From Candidatus Heimdallarchaeota archaeon (GTDB taxonomy: Archaea; Asgardarchaeota; Heimdallarchaeia; JABLTI01): a stretch of 34,839 nucleotides of DNA. Of the stretch, positions 15,177 to 23,952 are shown one piece after another (within the stretch, counting starts at the first letter, position 1; each line of letters opens with the position of its first letter). A model generated the notes under the pieces. It saw only the letters and a program-made list of their open reading frames with translations, did no database searches and was not told where the DNA came from. A program made the translations under genes and the position numbers. Where the stretch lies: the NCBI GenBank assembly GCA_030614005.1, contig JAUWKS010000033.1:1-34839 (forward strand), read 5' to 3'.

Positions 15177-16976
15177 TTGTTTTCCAAGAAAAAACTCAAA
15201 TTAACAATTATTAGTTTTATACTCTTATCGGGATTTCTAACAATTGGATCTAATCGTTACTTTTCTGTTTCAGGAACAGATTGGTCGATAGAAGATACAT
15301 TTACTGCTAATGGAGATATTTTCCATACAGATATTACTACAGCAGTTAATCCGAGTGTAGTTCATATTCTCTTGAATTTTACAACTGCGACAGAAGCAAC
15401 TATATCACTTTCTGTTTATAATATAACTGCCGGAAATAATACTCAAATTTGGAATTCAGGATATGTGGCTTACACTGAGAGATTCGAAAAATCAATTCAT
15501 CTCAATATTACTGTGGAATCGACAGGAGGATCATATCCTGCTGAATTTAAGCTATTTATTCATGAGAATGAAATTGAATTATTAACAGATGAAGAAGAAT
15601 ACACTTGGAAAGAAACTTTTTACGCAAGTGGAGATTTCAACTATCTAGAAATCACTTATACTGAAATGACAATTGTTAATATTCACACTCAATTAGATAT
15701 TACTGGATTAGATGATTTTGAGCTTCACACCAAAGTTTCTCCAGATTATTATGAAGGATGGATGTACTTGGATGGTCCTGAAGAAGAAGAAACACATCTG
15801 ACCTTTCAAGCAGATCCTGGAGATGTATGGACAATCTATTTTGAGCTAATTGGGAATCCGGATTATTTCCCAATGAATTTTACAGTATATATAGACACAA
15901 CAGACAAAGTTATTGTTGATTCAACAACTGAAACGTACACTAATTCGTTATCAGAAGAAAACCAAGTTGATCTATATTCAATTGATGTTACTGAAACACC
16001 TCAAAAACTTCGCTGGCATTATGTTGCTAATTATACTCTTACAATAGACATCTATAATGAAACCGAGCAATTATATCATGACTGGGATGAAGGAGATCAT
16101 ATTACATTCGTAAATATTGATACTTACCTCTTCAAAGTTTCTTGGGAAACTCCAATCGCAGGTGTAAAAAACAATTATACTTTACGAATGCAATTAGGAA
16201 ATGTTGTAATTGATTTAGTACCAGAAACTATTACTATTATTGATGATATATTCTTTGGTGGACTTGATGAACAGCCTGGATTTACTGTGAATATTCCTTC
16301 AGGTGTTTACCAACTTAAAATAATTGAGCTAGGTGATCGTCATGAATGGGAGCTCGATTTTACTAATGGTTACACAGATAGCTGGAAAAATTATTACTAT
16401 ACAATAATCATAATCGTTCCACCATTTCCAATTCAGGTTCATAATTGGAAGGAGTTAGTTTATTCAAAACTAACGAACACAACTTGTTCCTTCAATTTTA
16501 TACTAGATCGACACGGGTCGAGTTCAGATTATGAAATTGGCTTTTTAATAAGAGAATATACACTACCAAATGACCTAGTGCAAGAAAACCTTGATGGAGA
16601 TCTTCGTAATTTTCAAGATTTCGATTTCTATCGAGTAAACCTACAAGAGACTCAATTTTTAAATATGAGTCTCAATAGCCAGATATTTCTAGCACAAGAA
16701 TTGTCTGTTGAAATCTTTGATGAGGATTTTATTCATCAAGGTATTTGGGAAATAAATCATTCCTCTTATGGAATCTTTGAACCCACATTTGCTGGGTATT
16801 ATTATCTGAAAATTATGCCCAATGATAATGACACATATTCTTATTCTCTTACAATTAAAATTTTAGAAGTAACGAAAAAAGGTTCTGGATTGAATTTTGG
16901 ATATTCGTTACTAAGTATACTATCATTAGAATTAATAATAATGATTTATATGAAAAAGAAGTCACAGAAAAAATAG
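15177..16976 (+). CDS. Large secreted, membrane-anchored beta-sandwich protein with a PPC-like domain
   Basis: This 599-residue protein has a signal peptide (about 1-30), several beta-sandwich regions rich in Thr, Asn and acidic residues, one C-terminal helix and the tail KKKSQKK. Residues about 480-575 follow the bacterial pre-peptidase C-terminal (PPC) pattern: DFDFYRVNL, then a hydrophobic strand, SVEIFDED, then FAGYYYLKI and YSLTIKI. Earlier stretches (for example NQVDLYSIDV) may be degenerate copies of the same fold. Surface exposure and ligand or glycan binding are plausible. The TTG start at 15177 is supported by a strong AGGGGGAA 6 bases upstream, and no ATG competes. Confidence 0.68.
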   Translation: MFSKKKLKLTIISFILLSGFLTIGSNRYFSVSGTDWSIEDTFTANGDIFHTDITTAVNPSVVHILLNFTTATEATISLSVYNITAGNNTQIWNSGYVAYTERFEKSIHLNITVESTGGSYPAEFKLFIHENEIELLTDEEEYTWKETFYASGDFNYLEITYTEMTIVNIHTQLDITGLDDFELHTKVSPDYYEGWMYLDGPEEEETHLTFQADPGDVWTIYFELIGNPDYFPMNFTVYIDTTDKVIVDSTTETYTNSLSEENQVDLYSIDVTETPQKLRWHYVANYTLTIDIYNETEQLYHDWDEGDHITFVNIDTYLFKVSWETPIAGVKNNYTLRMQLGNVVIDLVPETITIIDDIFFGGLDEQPGFTVNIPSGVYQLKIIELGDRHEWELDFTNGYTDSWKNYYYTIIIIVPPFPIQVHNWKELVYSKLTNTTCSFNFILDRHGSSSDYEIGFLIREYTLPNDLVQENLDGDLRNFQDFDFYRVNLQETQFLNMSLNSQIFLAQELSVEIFDEDFIHQGIWEINHSSYGIFEPTFAGYYYLKIMPNDNDTYSYSLTIKILEVTKKGSGLNFGYSLLSILSLELIIMIYMKKKSQKK

Positions 16977-16987
16977 ACTTCTATTTT

Positions 16988-16999
16988 CCTTTTTTTATT
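16988..16999 (+). terminator. Poly-T terminator after the large exported protein
   Basis: CCTTTTTTTATT begins 12 bases after the stop at 16976 and overlaps the stop of the convergent gene at 16995. Confidence 0.45.
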
Positions 17000-17555
17000 C
17001 GATTACTACATCTACTTCCTCGTTTTCTAAATCATCTTTATCTTCTTCATCTTCATGCCAAAGATCATCATCTATTCGTTTACGATGTTCTTTTTGAGAT
17101 ATTTTACTTTTCATGGATTTATTTTTATCATGACCGATTTCAATTGAGGTGGTTATAGTTGATTTTATACTAATCCTACTTTTAAGATAACCTTGGTAAA
17201 TATCTGGTAAGCTATTAGCAATAGATGCGAGATCACCTTTTTGTTTATCACGCAAAACAGCAATAGATTTTTTAAAATGAGATTTAACTTTTTCTGGATT
17301 AAAATCATCCTTTTTAAAAACAGCTGTTAGAGATGCTAGTATAGCTTCTTCATTTGATGGAATTAGAAAAACATAACTTGCAAAAAAGCGTTTGCCAATT
17401 TTTGATGAAATGAAATCCCCTTCCATTGCTCCAAATGGTAAGCTCACTGCGGGTAAATTTTTGACTTTTCGTTTAAAGAGTAAATCAGGAATTATCCTGA
17501 TTATTTCCAAACCAGTCTTACTTTTTACAATCAGACAGATACATTCTGGTTTCAT
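16995..17555 (-). CDS. Uncharacterised cytosolic protein with acidic C-terminal tail
   Basis: This 186-residue protein has no signal peptide or membrane segment. Residues 1-105 look like an alternating beta/alpha domain (CICLIVKSKTGLEIIRIIPD, then a GAMEGDF turn, FFASYVFLIP and EEAILASLTAVF). The order is reminiscent of longin or roadblock-like small domains found in Asgard archaea, but I cannot confirm this. A basic linker (about 135-160) is followed by a strongly acidic tail with runs of E and D. The ATG at 17555 has no clear ribosome site. Function is unknown. Confidence 0.6.
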   Translation of the reverse strand: MKPECICLIVKSKTGLEIIRIIPDLLFKRKVKNLPAVSLPFGAMEGDFISSKIGKRFFASYVFLIPSNEEAILASLTAVFKKDDFNPEKVKSHFKKSIAVLRDKQKGDLASIANSLPDIYQGYLKSRISIKSTITTSIEIGHDKNKSMKSKISQKEHRKRIDDDLWHEDEEDKDDLENEEVDVVIE

Positions 17556-17651
17556 TTTCTCAAACTCAAGATATTTTTGCTAGGATAAATTAAAATGTAT
17601 TTCTCTTATTTAAAAATGATTAGCGGTAAAAATGAACCTAAGTTCTATGTT

Positions 17652-18540
17652 AAAAAACTTTATTTATCTGTGTTTTATTGTATAAATGGAGGGTATTTTA
17701 ACTAAGTATAGTAATTTGAAGCTCTTATTTTGTCAAGAATCAAATTAGTATTGCTACATAGCTTAACAGAATACAATATTTACAGTCGCAAATAAAATCT
17801 GAAAATCAAATACTAACCGTTGTTAAGAGATTCTCAATATTTATTTTGGAGGGTAATATATGAAAAAGAAAATTATGATTGGAATTTTAGGCATATTACT
17901 ATGTATTATGATACTACAGATTTCTCCAATTAGAGGAGCAAATTTTAAAATCGATGATGATATTGCAGATCTAGAATATCACAATAATTCAACAGAGGGG
18001 AACCCAGGTCCGAATATTCATTCTGAAATTGATATTGCATCTGTGGAAATAGACGGAGTTTCAATATTAATTACTTTCGTTGAAACGCCCAAAGGGGATA
18101 ATGATACTAGATATATAGTTCGTGTCTATTGGGATGGTGATGATTTTCTTGGGAATTGGACAAAATGTCAATGGGGAGAATCATCAAACTCAATTCATAC
18201 ACATTTTGAAAATAGCACCAGTGGAGAAATACTTGATGAATATGTAGATGATGTAATAGGTGCAGCTGGCAAAATAATTGTTATACCTATATACCATACA
18301 GACTTGATTGCAAATATTATGGATCCACACATTGTTGCTGTTGATACCCAATTTAGGGTTGCTGTAGGAGAATCTTATACTGATGAGCTAGACTATGCAA
18401 CAGGTACCTTTCCCTTTCCTGGATTCACTTCATGGATTACAATTGGTGGAATATCTCTAATAGTAATGATAGGTTTACTAGTGAAAAAGAAGAAAAGCTA
18501 GCTTTTTAGTGAATTCTTCTTTCTATACTTTTTTTAAATG
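17652..18540. repeat. First unit of a tandem duplication (promoter, surface gene, terminator)
   Basis: Sequence shared with 18577-19310 includes the promoter-like AAAAAACTTTATTTAT (17652-17667), a GGAGGGTATT ribosome site, the gene and the trailing GTGAATTCTTCTTTCT. In this unit the promoter and first GGAGGG (17689) are separated from the real start at 17860 by about 155 extra bases. A second GGAGGG lies directly before the ATG. Confidence 0.7.
17860..18501 (+). CDS. Small secreted, membrane-anchored protein, copy 1 of a tandem pair
   Basis: This 213-residue protein has a signal peptide (about 1-27, MKKKIM then I/L-rich, ending PIRGA). A beta-rich extracellular domain follows with motif FKIDDDIADLEYHNN near its start. 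FPFPGFTSW precedes a C-terminal helix (about 190-208) and VKKKKS. The PGF before the helix, with the basic end, resembles archaeal C-terminal sorting signals such as PGF-CTERM; no archaeosortase is in the window, so this is a guess. The ribosome site GGAGGG stands 8 bases before the ATG. The near copy at 18627 shares the start and end of the protein almost exactly but differs in the middle. Confidence 0.72.
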   Translation: MKKKIMIGILGILLCIMILQISPIRGANFKIDDDIADLEYHNNSTEGNPGPNIHSEIDIASVEIDGVSILITFVETPKGDNDTRYIVRVYWDGDDFLGNWTKCQWGESSNSIHTHFENSTSGEILDEYVDDVIGAAGKIIVIPIYHTDLIANIMDPHIVAVDTQFRVAVGESYTDELDYATGTFPFPGFTSWITIGGISLIVMIGLLVKKKKS

Positions 18541-18576
18541 ATTAGCTGTTAAACTGAATTTTAAATAAATATTATA

Positions 18577-19310
18577 AAAAAACTTTATTTATATTGTTTT
18601 TCATTATTTATATTGGAGGGTATTATTTGAGAAAAAAAAATATGATAGAAATTATTGGAATATTACTTTGTATTTTGATACTACAAATCTCTCCTATTCG
18701 AGGAGAAATTTTTAAAATCGATGATGATATTGCAGATCTTGAATATCACAATAATTCAACAGAGGGCAACCCAGGTCCGAATGTTCATTCTGAAATTGAT
18801 ATTGAATCTTTGCAAATAAACGGTGAAGAAATAGCAGTTTCTTTCGTTGCTACACCTATTGTCGATGAAGATATTTTTTATTTAATTCGTATCTATTGGA
18901 CAGGTGATGATTTTCTTGGGAACTGGACAAAATGTTGGTTGAAGGGCTCAGATAACTATGTTCATACTTTTATTGAAGATAGCTCCGGTGGAGAAATAAC
19001 TGATACACATGAATATGATGTAATAAGTATTGTTGGTTCTTCTTTAATTATGCCTTTATACAACATATCATTGATCACTAACATGTTTGATCCCTGGTAT
19101 TGTTAAGGTATGGACTCAATTAACCATTGTAGAAGGAGAAGAAAATTATGTTGATCATTTAGACTATGCAACAGGTACCTTCCCCTTTCCAGGATTCACT
19201 TCTTGGATTACTATGGGTGGAATATCCCTAATAGCAGTGATAGGTTTACTAGTGAAAAAGAAGAAAAACTAGTTTTTTAGTGAATTCTTCTTTCTTACTT
19301 TTTTTTATTC
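18577..19310. repeat. Second unit of the tandem duplication
   Basis: The promoter-like AAAAAACTTTATTTAT (18577-18592), TTGGAGGGTATT, the gene and the trailing GTGAATTCTTCTTTCT with poly-T all match unit 1. The promoter-to-promoter distance is 925 bases and the gene-to-gene distance 767, because unit 1 carries the longer leader. Confidence 0.7.
18627..19272 (+). pseudogene. Small surface protein, copy 2, with a +1 frameshift
   Basis: By alignment with copy 1 the start is the TTG at 18627, 6 bases after GGAGGG; the protein begins MRKKNMIEIIGILLCI. The frame matches copy 1 up to NMFDP and then meets a TAA, ending at 19106. One base later in phase, the rest of copy 1 resumes (LDYATGTFPFPGFTSW, helix, VKKKKN) to 19272. 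The extra base lies at about 19091-19098, where copy 1 has four bases and copy 2 has five before the shared ATTGTT. Total length is 646 nt against 642. Either the copy is inactivated, losing its membrane anchor, or the consensus has an error. A shortened secreted form is also possible. Confidence 0.75.
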
Positions 19311-19481
19311 GTTAATCTTTAAATCTAGTAATCAAGAGAATGTTTTGAGTTCTGTTATTTTAACTTCGCACGTATTCTTATTCAAGCGAATATAAGCCCT
19401 TCATTTTTGTAGTTATATTTGCTATCTGCAGTTATCGTACATTTATTAAGGAGAAATATTTCCTTTAGTATTTGATATAAA

Positions 19482-20014
19482 ATGACTGGACAATTATCTG
19501 ATATTTTTTTATTTAAGGGTGATGTATATAATATTGCAGCATAGAAGGTAAGGGTCTATTTGTTCCTGAAGATTATGAGATAGAAACCATTCCAGGTGGA
19601 ACAAACTGTTGGCGAGGATTTCAGGCTTTATATCAAATCAAGAATAACAAACTAGTGCTAGATCAATTGCAAATCAATGTGAAAGAGGACCCAAAACAAA
19701 TCAATAATCAAAAGGCAAAGAAAAACAAGTCTTCTTCATTTATGTATAATTATAACAAACTTGATCTCGTAATGAAATTCACAGGTTCAGTACATATTGC
19801 CAAGGACTTTATTAGAGAATTGTATGTCCACATGGGTCATCAGAAAACAAGTTCCTATAAAACTGTTTTTGAACTTCATTTTAAAAAAGGTAAGCTAAAA
19901 AAGGAAGAAGACATTTCTAAAGAAATGGCAGAACTACGGGAACTATATTCTGAAGAACCTACAAAACCTGATAAATGGATTAAAGATTCTTTTTCATTGG
20001 ATTTTGAGGAATAA
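19482..20014 (+). pseudogene. Conserved uncharacterised protein with a -1 frameshift near its start
   Basis: ATG at 19482 gives MTGQLSDIFLFKGDVYNIAA and then a TAG. Shifting by one base at about 19538 continues as SIEGKGLFVPEDYEIETIPG, with CWRGF, AKDFIRELYVHMGH and a C-terminal WIKDSFSLDFEE, open to 20014. The combined product of about 177 residues resembles a protein family of unknown function that I recall from archaea and bacteria, with the same order of CWRG(F/Y) and LYVHMGF-type motifs. The downstream frame alone has a GTG at 19655 but would lack the conserved N-terminal third. One base appears to be missing. A real disruption and a sequencing error cannot be told apart here. Confidence 0.72.
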
Positions 20015-20046
20015 AAAGAAAAGGAGTTAAAATGAATCAGTAGCAT

Positions 20047-20984
20047 TCATTTTAAGAGTGGAGCTTTCCTTAGTGTGATTTTCATATCATATTTTTTACC
20101 TTTTCTGTAATAAGTTATTTTTACCTCATCACCGATTCTTCTCTTAACGATTTTTTGAGTTAGAATCTGCACACTAACGATCTCTTCATCATTTAATCCA
20201 ACAATAATGTCACCAATTACTAAACCCGCTTCTTTGGCTGGACCTTTTGGAACATCGAGTAACAAAGCACCTTTTTCTACCGGAAATTTATAATAGGTTG
20301 CTAATTTTTTAGCAATAGTGTAACCGACTACACCCATCCAAGGAGTGCTTATTGTTTTTGTATCTCGAAATTCTTCAAGAACTCCTTTTATTGAATCAAT
20401 GGCAATAGCGAATCCTAATCCTTGAGAATGCTGTATAACTGCAGTATTAATACCTATTAATTCACCTTGAGTATTAACTAAAGCACCACCACTATTTCCA
20501 GGATTAATATCAGCAGTTGTTTGAATCAAACCTTCTAATTGCATTTTATCGGCAGATATTGTTCTATTTAAAGCGCTAATCATTCCAAAAGTAACACTCT
20601 TTCCAAGACCTAGAGGATTTCCTATTGCTAAAGCAAACTGACCAACTTGAAGAGAACTAGAATCACCAATTTTTATTGCTTCGAGTTCTGGAACTTTATC
20701 TACTTGTAGAAAAGCAATATCTTGTCCGCGCATTTTTCCCAGTACTTTGGCTTTTAATTTTTTGCCTTCGTGTAATTGCACTTCAACTGCTGTGGCATTT
20801 CTAACGACATGACCATTTGTCACAATTATTCCATCTGCATCAAAAATAACACCTGAACCTTGCCCTTGGACAGGTTGCATACGAAATAAATCAACTCTTG
20901 CTAATACTGAGTAGAAACACTAACTACACAAGGTAAAACGTCATCTACTACTTCAACAATATTTTTTTCTAAACCCTGAAACAT
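20047..20984 (-). CDS. htrA: HtrA/Deg-type serine protease with PDZ domain, frameshifted near the N-terminus
   Basis: The uninterrupted part (from ATG 20880, 277 residues) has the trypsin-like triad His24 (TNGHVV), Asp54 (GQDIAFLQV) and Ser130 (NPGNSGGAL), then a PDZ domain (about 180-275). The natural start is further upstream. ATG 20984 reads MFQGLEKNIVEVVDDVLPCV and VSVSTQ, then hits a TAG at about 20910. In the next frame VLARVDLFR joins directly to the 20880 ORF, matching the usual N-terminal strand of HtrA proteins. One base seems to be missing. There is no signal peptide, so a cytoplasmic protein-quality protease or chaperone is likely. Without the shift the product would be about 312 residues, short for bacterial DegP but normal for one-PDZ forms. 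Confidence 0.88.
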
Positions 20985-21061
20985 TTACAATCATTTCATT
21001 TCTATAATATTAAATTAAATGAACTTTTTAATAATGACTAATAAATTATTTTTGGAAAAAA

Positions 21062-22279
21062 TTATTTTGTCATTTGTTTTAAATCCATTGTATCCAGATC
21101 TATTGTACAAGCAATAGCTGCTTGACAAACTTTCTTAATGAATTCAAAATCTAATTTGTCTATAGTATCCGCTTCAGTATGATAGTATGGATAGCGAAAA
21201 TTTGCTGTATCTGTTATCATTAATGCAGGGATGCCATGTTGCCAGAACGGTGCATGATCCGATCTTAGCAGGTCTCCTGCTTTATCAGCTATTGTTTCAA
21301 AGCTGAACGGTAAAGCAAGATTTGCATAAGGAAGTTCTATTTGTTTAAGTTTACAATTTTTACAGAATCTTTTAGCCAACCATCTTGATTGTTTATCACC
21401 TATGACTGCTATGAAGTCTCCAATTTCCTTTCTCATATTAGTTTTGTATTTGGGCATCAATGTAAATAACTTTGATGGGAATCTTTGTGAGTGATTTTGT
21501 TTTGACGTATAGCCAATTGTTTCGAAGTTTAATACACCGATTATCTCTCTTTTATCTTTGATTGCTTGTTCTACCCACTTGCTACTACCGACAAGTGCGG
21601 TCTTTCCTATCCAATCAGTACTGCTTTTGATTTCTTTCCAAGTTTTTACAAGATACAAAAAGTATTCCTTTTCTGCTTCAGTTAGCTCATCTTGAATTTT
21701 CTCGTATGCTTGTTTCCCTGCTTCTCCGTAACTGTTGCCGGAGGTTGCTAACTTGAAAAACAGCTTGGTAAATTTTCCAAGCAATTTTTGAGTATGATAC
21801 TTAAGAATACGCTTTTTATCATCTATTAATCCCAATTCTTTGGCTTTCTTTCTGTTTTCGCTGTATTGAACTGGATGTAACTCTTCCAAAGTAAAACTTA
21901 CAAAACGAAAATTTTTGTTTCCCTTATAATTCTCAGCCAACACCCTTGCAGCTTCCAACATTGCTGTAATACCTGATCCATTATCATTAGCTCCTGGAGT
22001 ATTGTCAACAGTGTCATAATGACTTACTATAAGTATCTCAGGTTTTGTCCCTTCACCAATAACTCCTTCAATATTTCTAAAAGTAAAATCTAATCCTTCT
22101 AATGTAAACGTCTGTTCACTTACCGTTAATCCATAATCCTTCAGTTCGTTTTTGATGTATTCAGCAGTTTCATTTAACTTCTTAGGATCAACTTCGTGAT
22201 GCTTGATTCCCTCAATATTCAGAATATGTTCATACATGCGTTCAATACTAACTTTTTCTAATATCTTTTCTAAATTCAT
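21062..22279 (-). CDS. M28-family zinc aminopeptidase-like protein
   Basis: This 405-residue protein (start ATG 22279; a TTG at 22309 would add ten residues but is less likely) has M28 metal-site motifs. They are SHYDTVDNTPGANDNGSG, with His87 and Asp99, and LEEL, with the catalytic and ligand glutamates 132-133. RSDHAPFWQHGIPALMI and the later YYHTEADT supply the last histidine ligand. It is a di-zinc exopeptidase by family. An insert of roughly 90 residues after the EE motif is longer than usual and highly charged. There is no signal peptide, so it probably trims peptides in the cytoplasm. Its end is 77 bases from the HtrA start on the same strand, so peptide turnover after HtrA cleavage is a possible link. 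Confidence 0.87.
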   Translation of the reverse strand: MNLEKILEKVSIERMYEHILNIEGIKHHEVDPKKLNETAEYIKNELKDYGLTVSEQTFTLEGLDFTFRNIEGVIGEGTKPEILIVSHYDTVDNTPGANDNGSGITAMLEAARVLAENYKGNKNFRFVSFTLEELHPVQYSENRKKAKELGLIDDKKRILKYHTQKLLGKFTKLFFKLATSGNSYGEAGKQAYEKIQDELTEAEKEYFLYLVKTWKEIKSSTDWIGKTALVGSSKWVEQAIKDKREIIGVLNFETIGYTSKQNHSQRFPSKLFTLMPKYKTNMRKEIGDFIAVIGDKQSRWLAKRFCKNCKLKQIELPYANLALPFSFETIADKAGDLLRSDHAPFWQHGIPALMITDTANFRYPYYHTEADTIDKLDFEFIKKVCQAAIACTIDLDTMDLKQMTK

Positions 22280-22473
22280 TATTTGCCACTCAATATGAAA
22301 ACAATTCAATAATTGATAAGTCTATCTTTCAACATTGTTTTCGTTAACAAAAATCTCTTTGAGAATTTTTCTTTTTGAGTTGTTTAATTGTATTATTAAA
22401 TATATTTTTAAAGATAAACCGATTTTGATAGTTTAACGGTTTTAGAACACAATACCCGCTACGTGATAATGAA

Positions 22474-23952
22474 ATGGCTCCTGAAAAGAAGATAGTTGAG
22501 GCAAAAACATCATTCAAAGATGTTATCAATTCTATGAACTATAATATCAAATTAGTTTTTGCTTTCTATATTACGAGTTCTTTAGGTAGAGGTATTTGGA
22601 TGGGCAACGTTCTTAGCACATACATCTATCTTTTTTCTGAAAGTGGTGGAGGATTTTTAGGATTAAGTTCTAATGTTATTCTAGGGTTAACTTCAGCCGC
22701 TTCAGGAATTACTATGACTCTATTCGTTTTCCCCGCAGGATTTATGGCTGATAAGTTCCGACGAGATATTATCCTCAAATCTGCGACAGGCATTGGTATC
22801 GCAGCAATGGGATTTCTTATCTTTGGAAATTCAATAATTTTCATTTTTATTTCATTGTTATTGTGGGGATTGTTTAATGCTTTAGTCCGTCCTTCACTTG
22901 AAGCATTGTTTGCTGATTCTGTTGAATCTGGATACCGTTCAAAGATTTATTCTTGGGGACATTTAGTACGGCAGATAGCTATGGCGCTTGGACCTTTCAT
23001 TAATATTGGACTATTCTTCATTTTTGGCGATAAATGGGATTTAAATATTCTCCGGAGTGTCATGATCGTAGGCTTAGCTATCACATTAATTTCAATTGTT
23101 TTGATGTTTTTCTTCAAAGATGACAAAACACTTGGTGATGAAAGTGAAGAAATAGCTGAAGATGTTGTTACAATTGCACCAAGCGTTCAACAAAAGGAAG
23201 ATATCAATGAAAATGGAAGACACTTCAAGAATCGGCTTGCAAATCTAGATTCGGAGCGGAAAAAGAAACTCATACCGATAATTCTAGTCTCTAGCAATGT
23301 AATAATTGGTGTTGGTGCTGGGATGACAGTAAAATATTTCCCAATATTCTTTATGAATGAATATAACCTATCTCCAGTTTTGTTGCAAGTAGTAATGGGT
23401 GCTACTGCATTAGTTACTGGTTTATTTGGAGTTGCTGCACAAAAAGCATCGCTGAAATTAGGCCGAGTCCAAACGATATTTTACGTTCAGTTCATTGCTA
23501 CTGCTTGTTTACTTTTTATTGCTGTGTATCCACCAATTGCAGTCCTTATTCCTCTGTTTATTCTTAGAGGGGCATTTATGAATGCAGGTCAACCATTAAG
23601 TCGATCAATACTGATGGATATGATCCCTAAAACAAACCGGGGAAAATGGAATTCAGTTGAAGCAATTGCATGGGGTCTCTTTTGGAATGTATCAGCTGTT
23701 GCAGGTGGTTTCCTAATTGGCAACTCAAACAGGTACAATCTCTGTTTCGTCATCACTACCTTTGTCTATATTTTTGGCATGGTTCCAATTATTATATTAA
23801 TGCCTTTAGTAGGTAAAGAGAAAGAAGCTAAAATAAAAGAAAAACTTCTTGAAGATTCAATCTACAATGAGGATGGATTTGATGAAGTTTTTGGAGAATC
23901 AGAACATGTTAAAAAAGATGATAGTGAAAATGCTAAAATCGAAGTACTATAA
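22474..23952 (+). CDS. Major facilitator superfamily transporter
   Basis: This 492-residue protein has 12 predicted helices in two halves (about 25-215 and 265-450). They are joined by a charged cytoplasmic loop with many Glu (DESEEIAEDVV). MADKFRR at 91-97, between helices 2 and 3, is the MFS motif A, and LALGP-like turns recur. The C-terminal tail is long and acidic (EDGFDEVFGESEHVKKD). It is likely a proton- or ion-coupled exporter, or a sugar or drug carrier; the substrate is unknown. A decayed second copy of its 3' end lies at 26485-26628. The ATG has no strong ribosome site. Confidence 0.87.
   Translation: MAPEKKIVEAKTSFKDVINSMNYNIKLVFAFYITSSLGRGIWMGNVLSTYIYLFSESGGGFLGLSSNVILGLTSAASGITMTLFVFPAGFMADKFRRDIILKSATGIGIAAMGFLIFGNSIIFIFISLLLWGLFNALVRPSLEALFADSVESGYRSKIYSWGHLVRQIAMALGPFINIGLFFIFGDKWDLNILRSVMIVGLAITLISIVLMFFFKDDKTLGDESEEIAEDVVTIAPSVQQKEDINENGRHFKNRLANLDSERKKKLIPIILVSSNVIIGVGAGMTVKYFPIFFMNEYNLSPVLLQVVMGATALVTGLFGVAAQKASLKLGRVQTIFYVQFIATACLLFIAVYPPIAVLIPLFILRGAFMNAGQPLSRSILMDMIPKTNRGKWNSVEAIAWGLFWNVSAVAGGFLIGNSNRYNLCFVITTFVYIFGMVPIIILMPLVGKEKEAKIKEKLLEDSIYNEDGFDEVFGESEHVKKDDSENAKIEVL

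Noticed and set aside
17686..17751. Possible 21-codon upstream ORF (ATG 17686) in the leader of copy 1
   Set aside because: The ATG overlaps what looks like the former ribosome site of the duplicated unit, and no equivalent reading frame exists in copy 2.
19087..19272. Separate 61-residue membrane peptide
   Set aside because: It is the frameshifted C-terminus of the second tandem surface-protein copy, nearly identical to the end of copy 1.
19655..20014. Separate small gene starting at GTG 19655
   Set aside because: Conserved sequence of the same family continues upstream (PEDY, CWRGF) to 19482 through a frame change, so this is only the 3' part of a longer gene.
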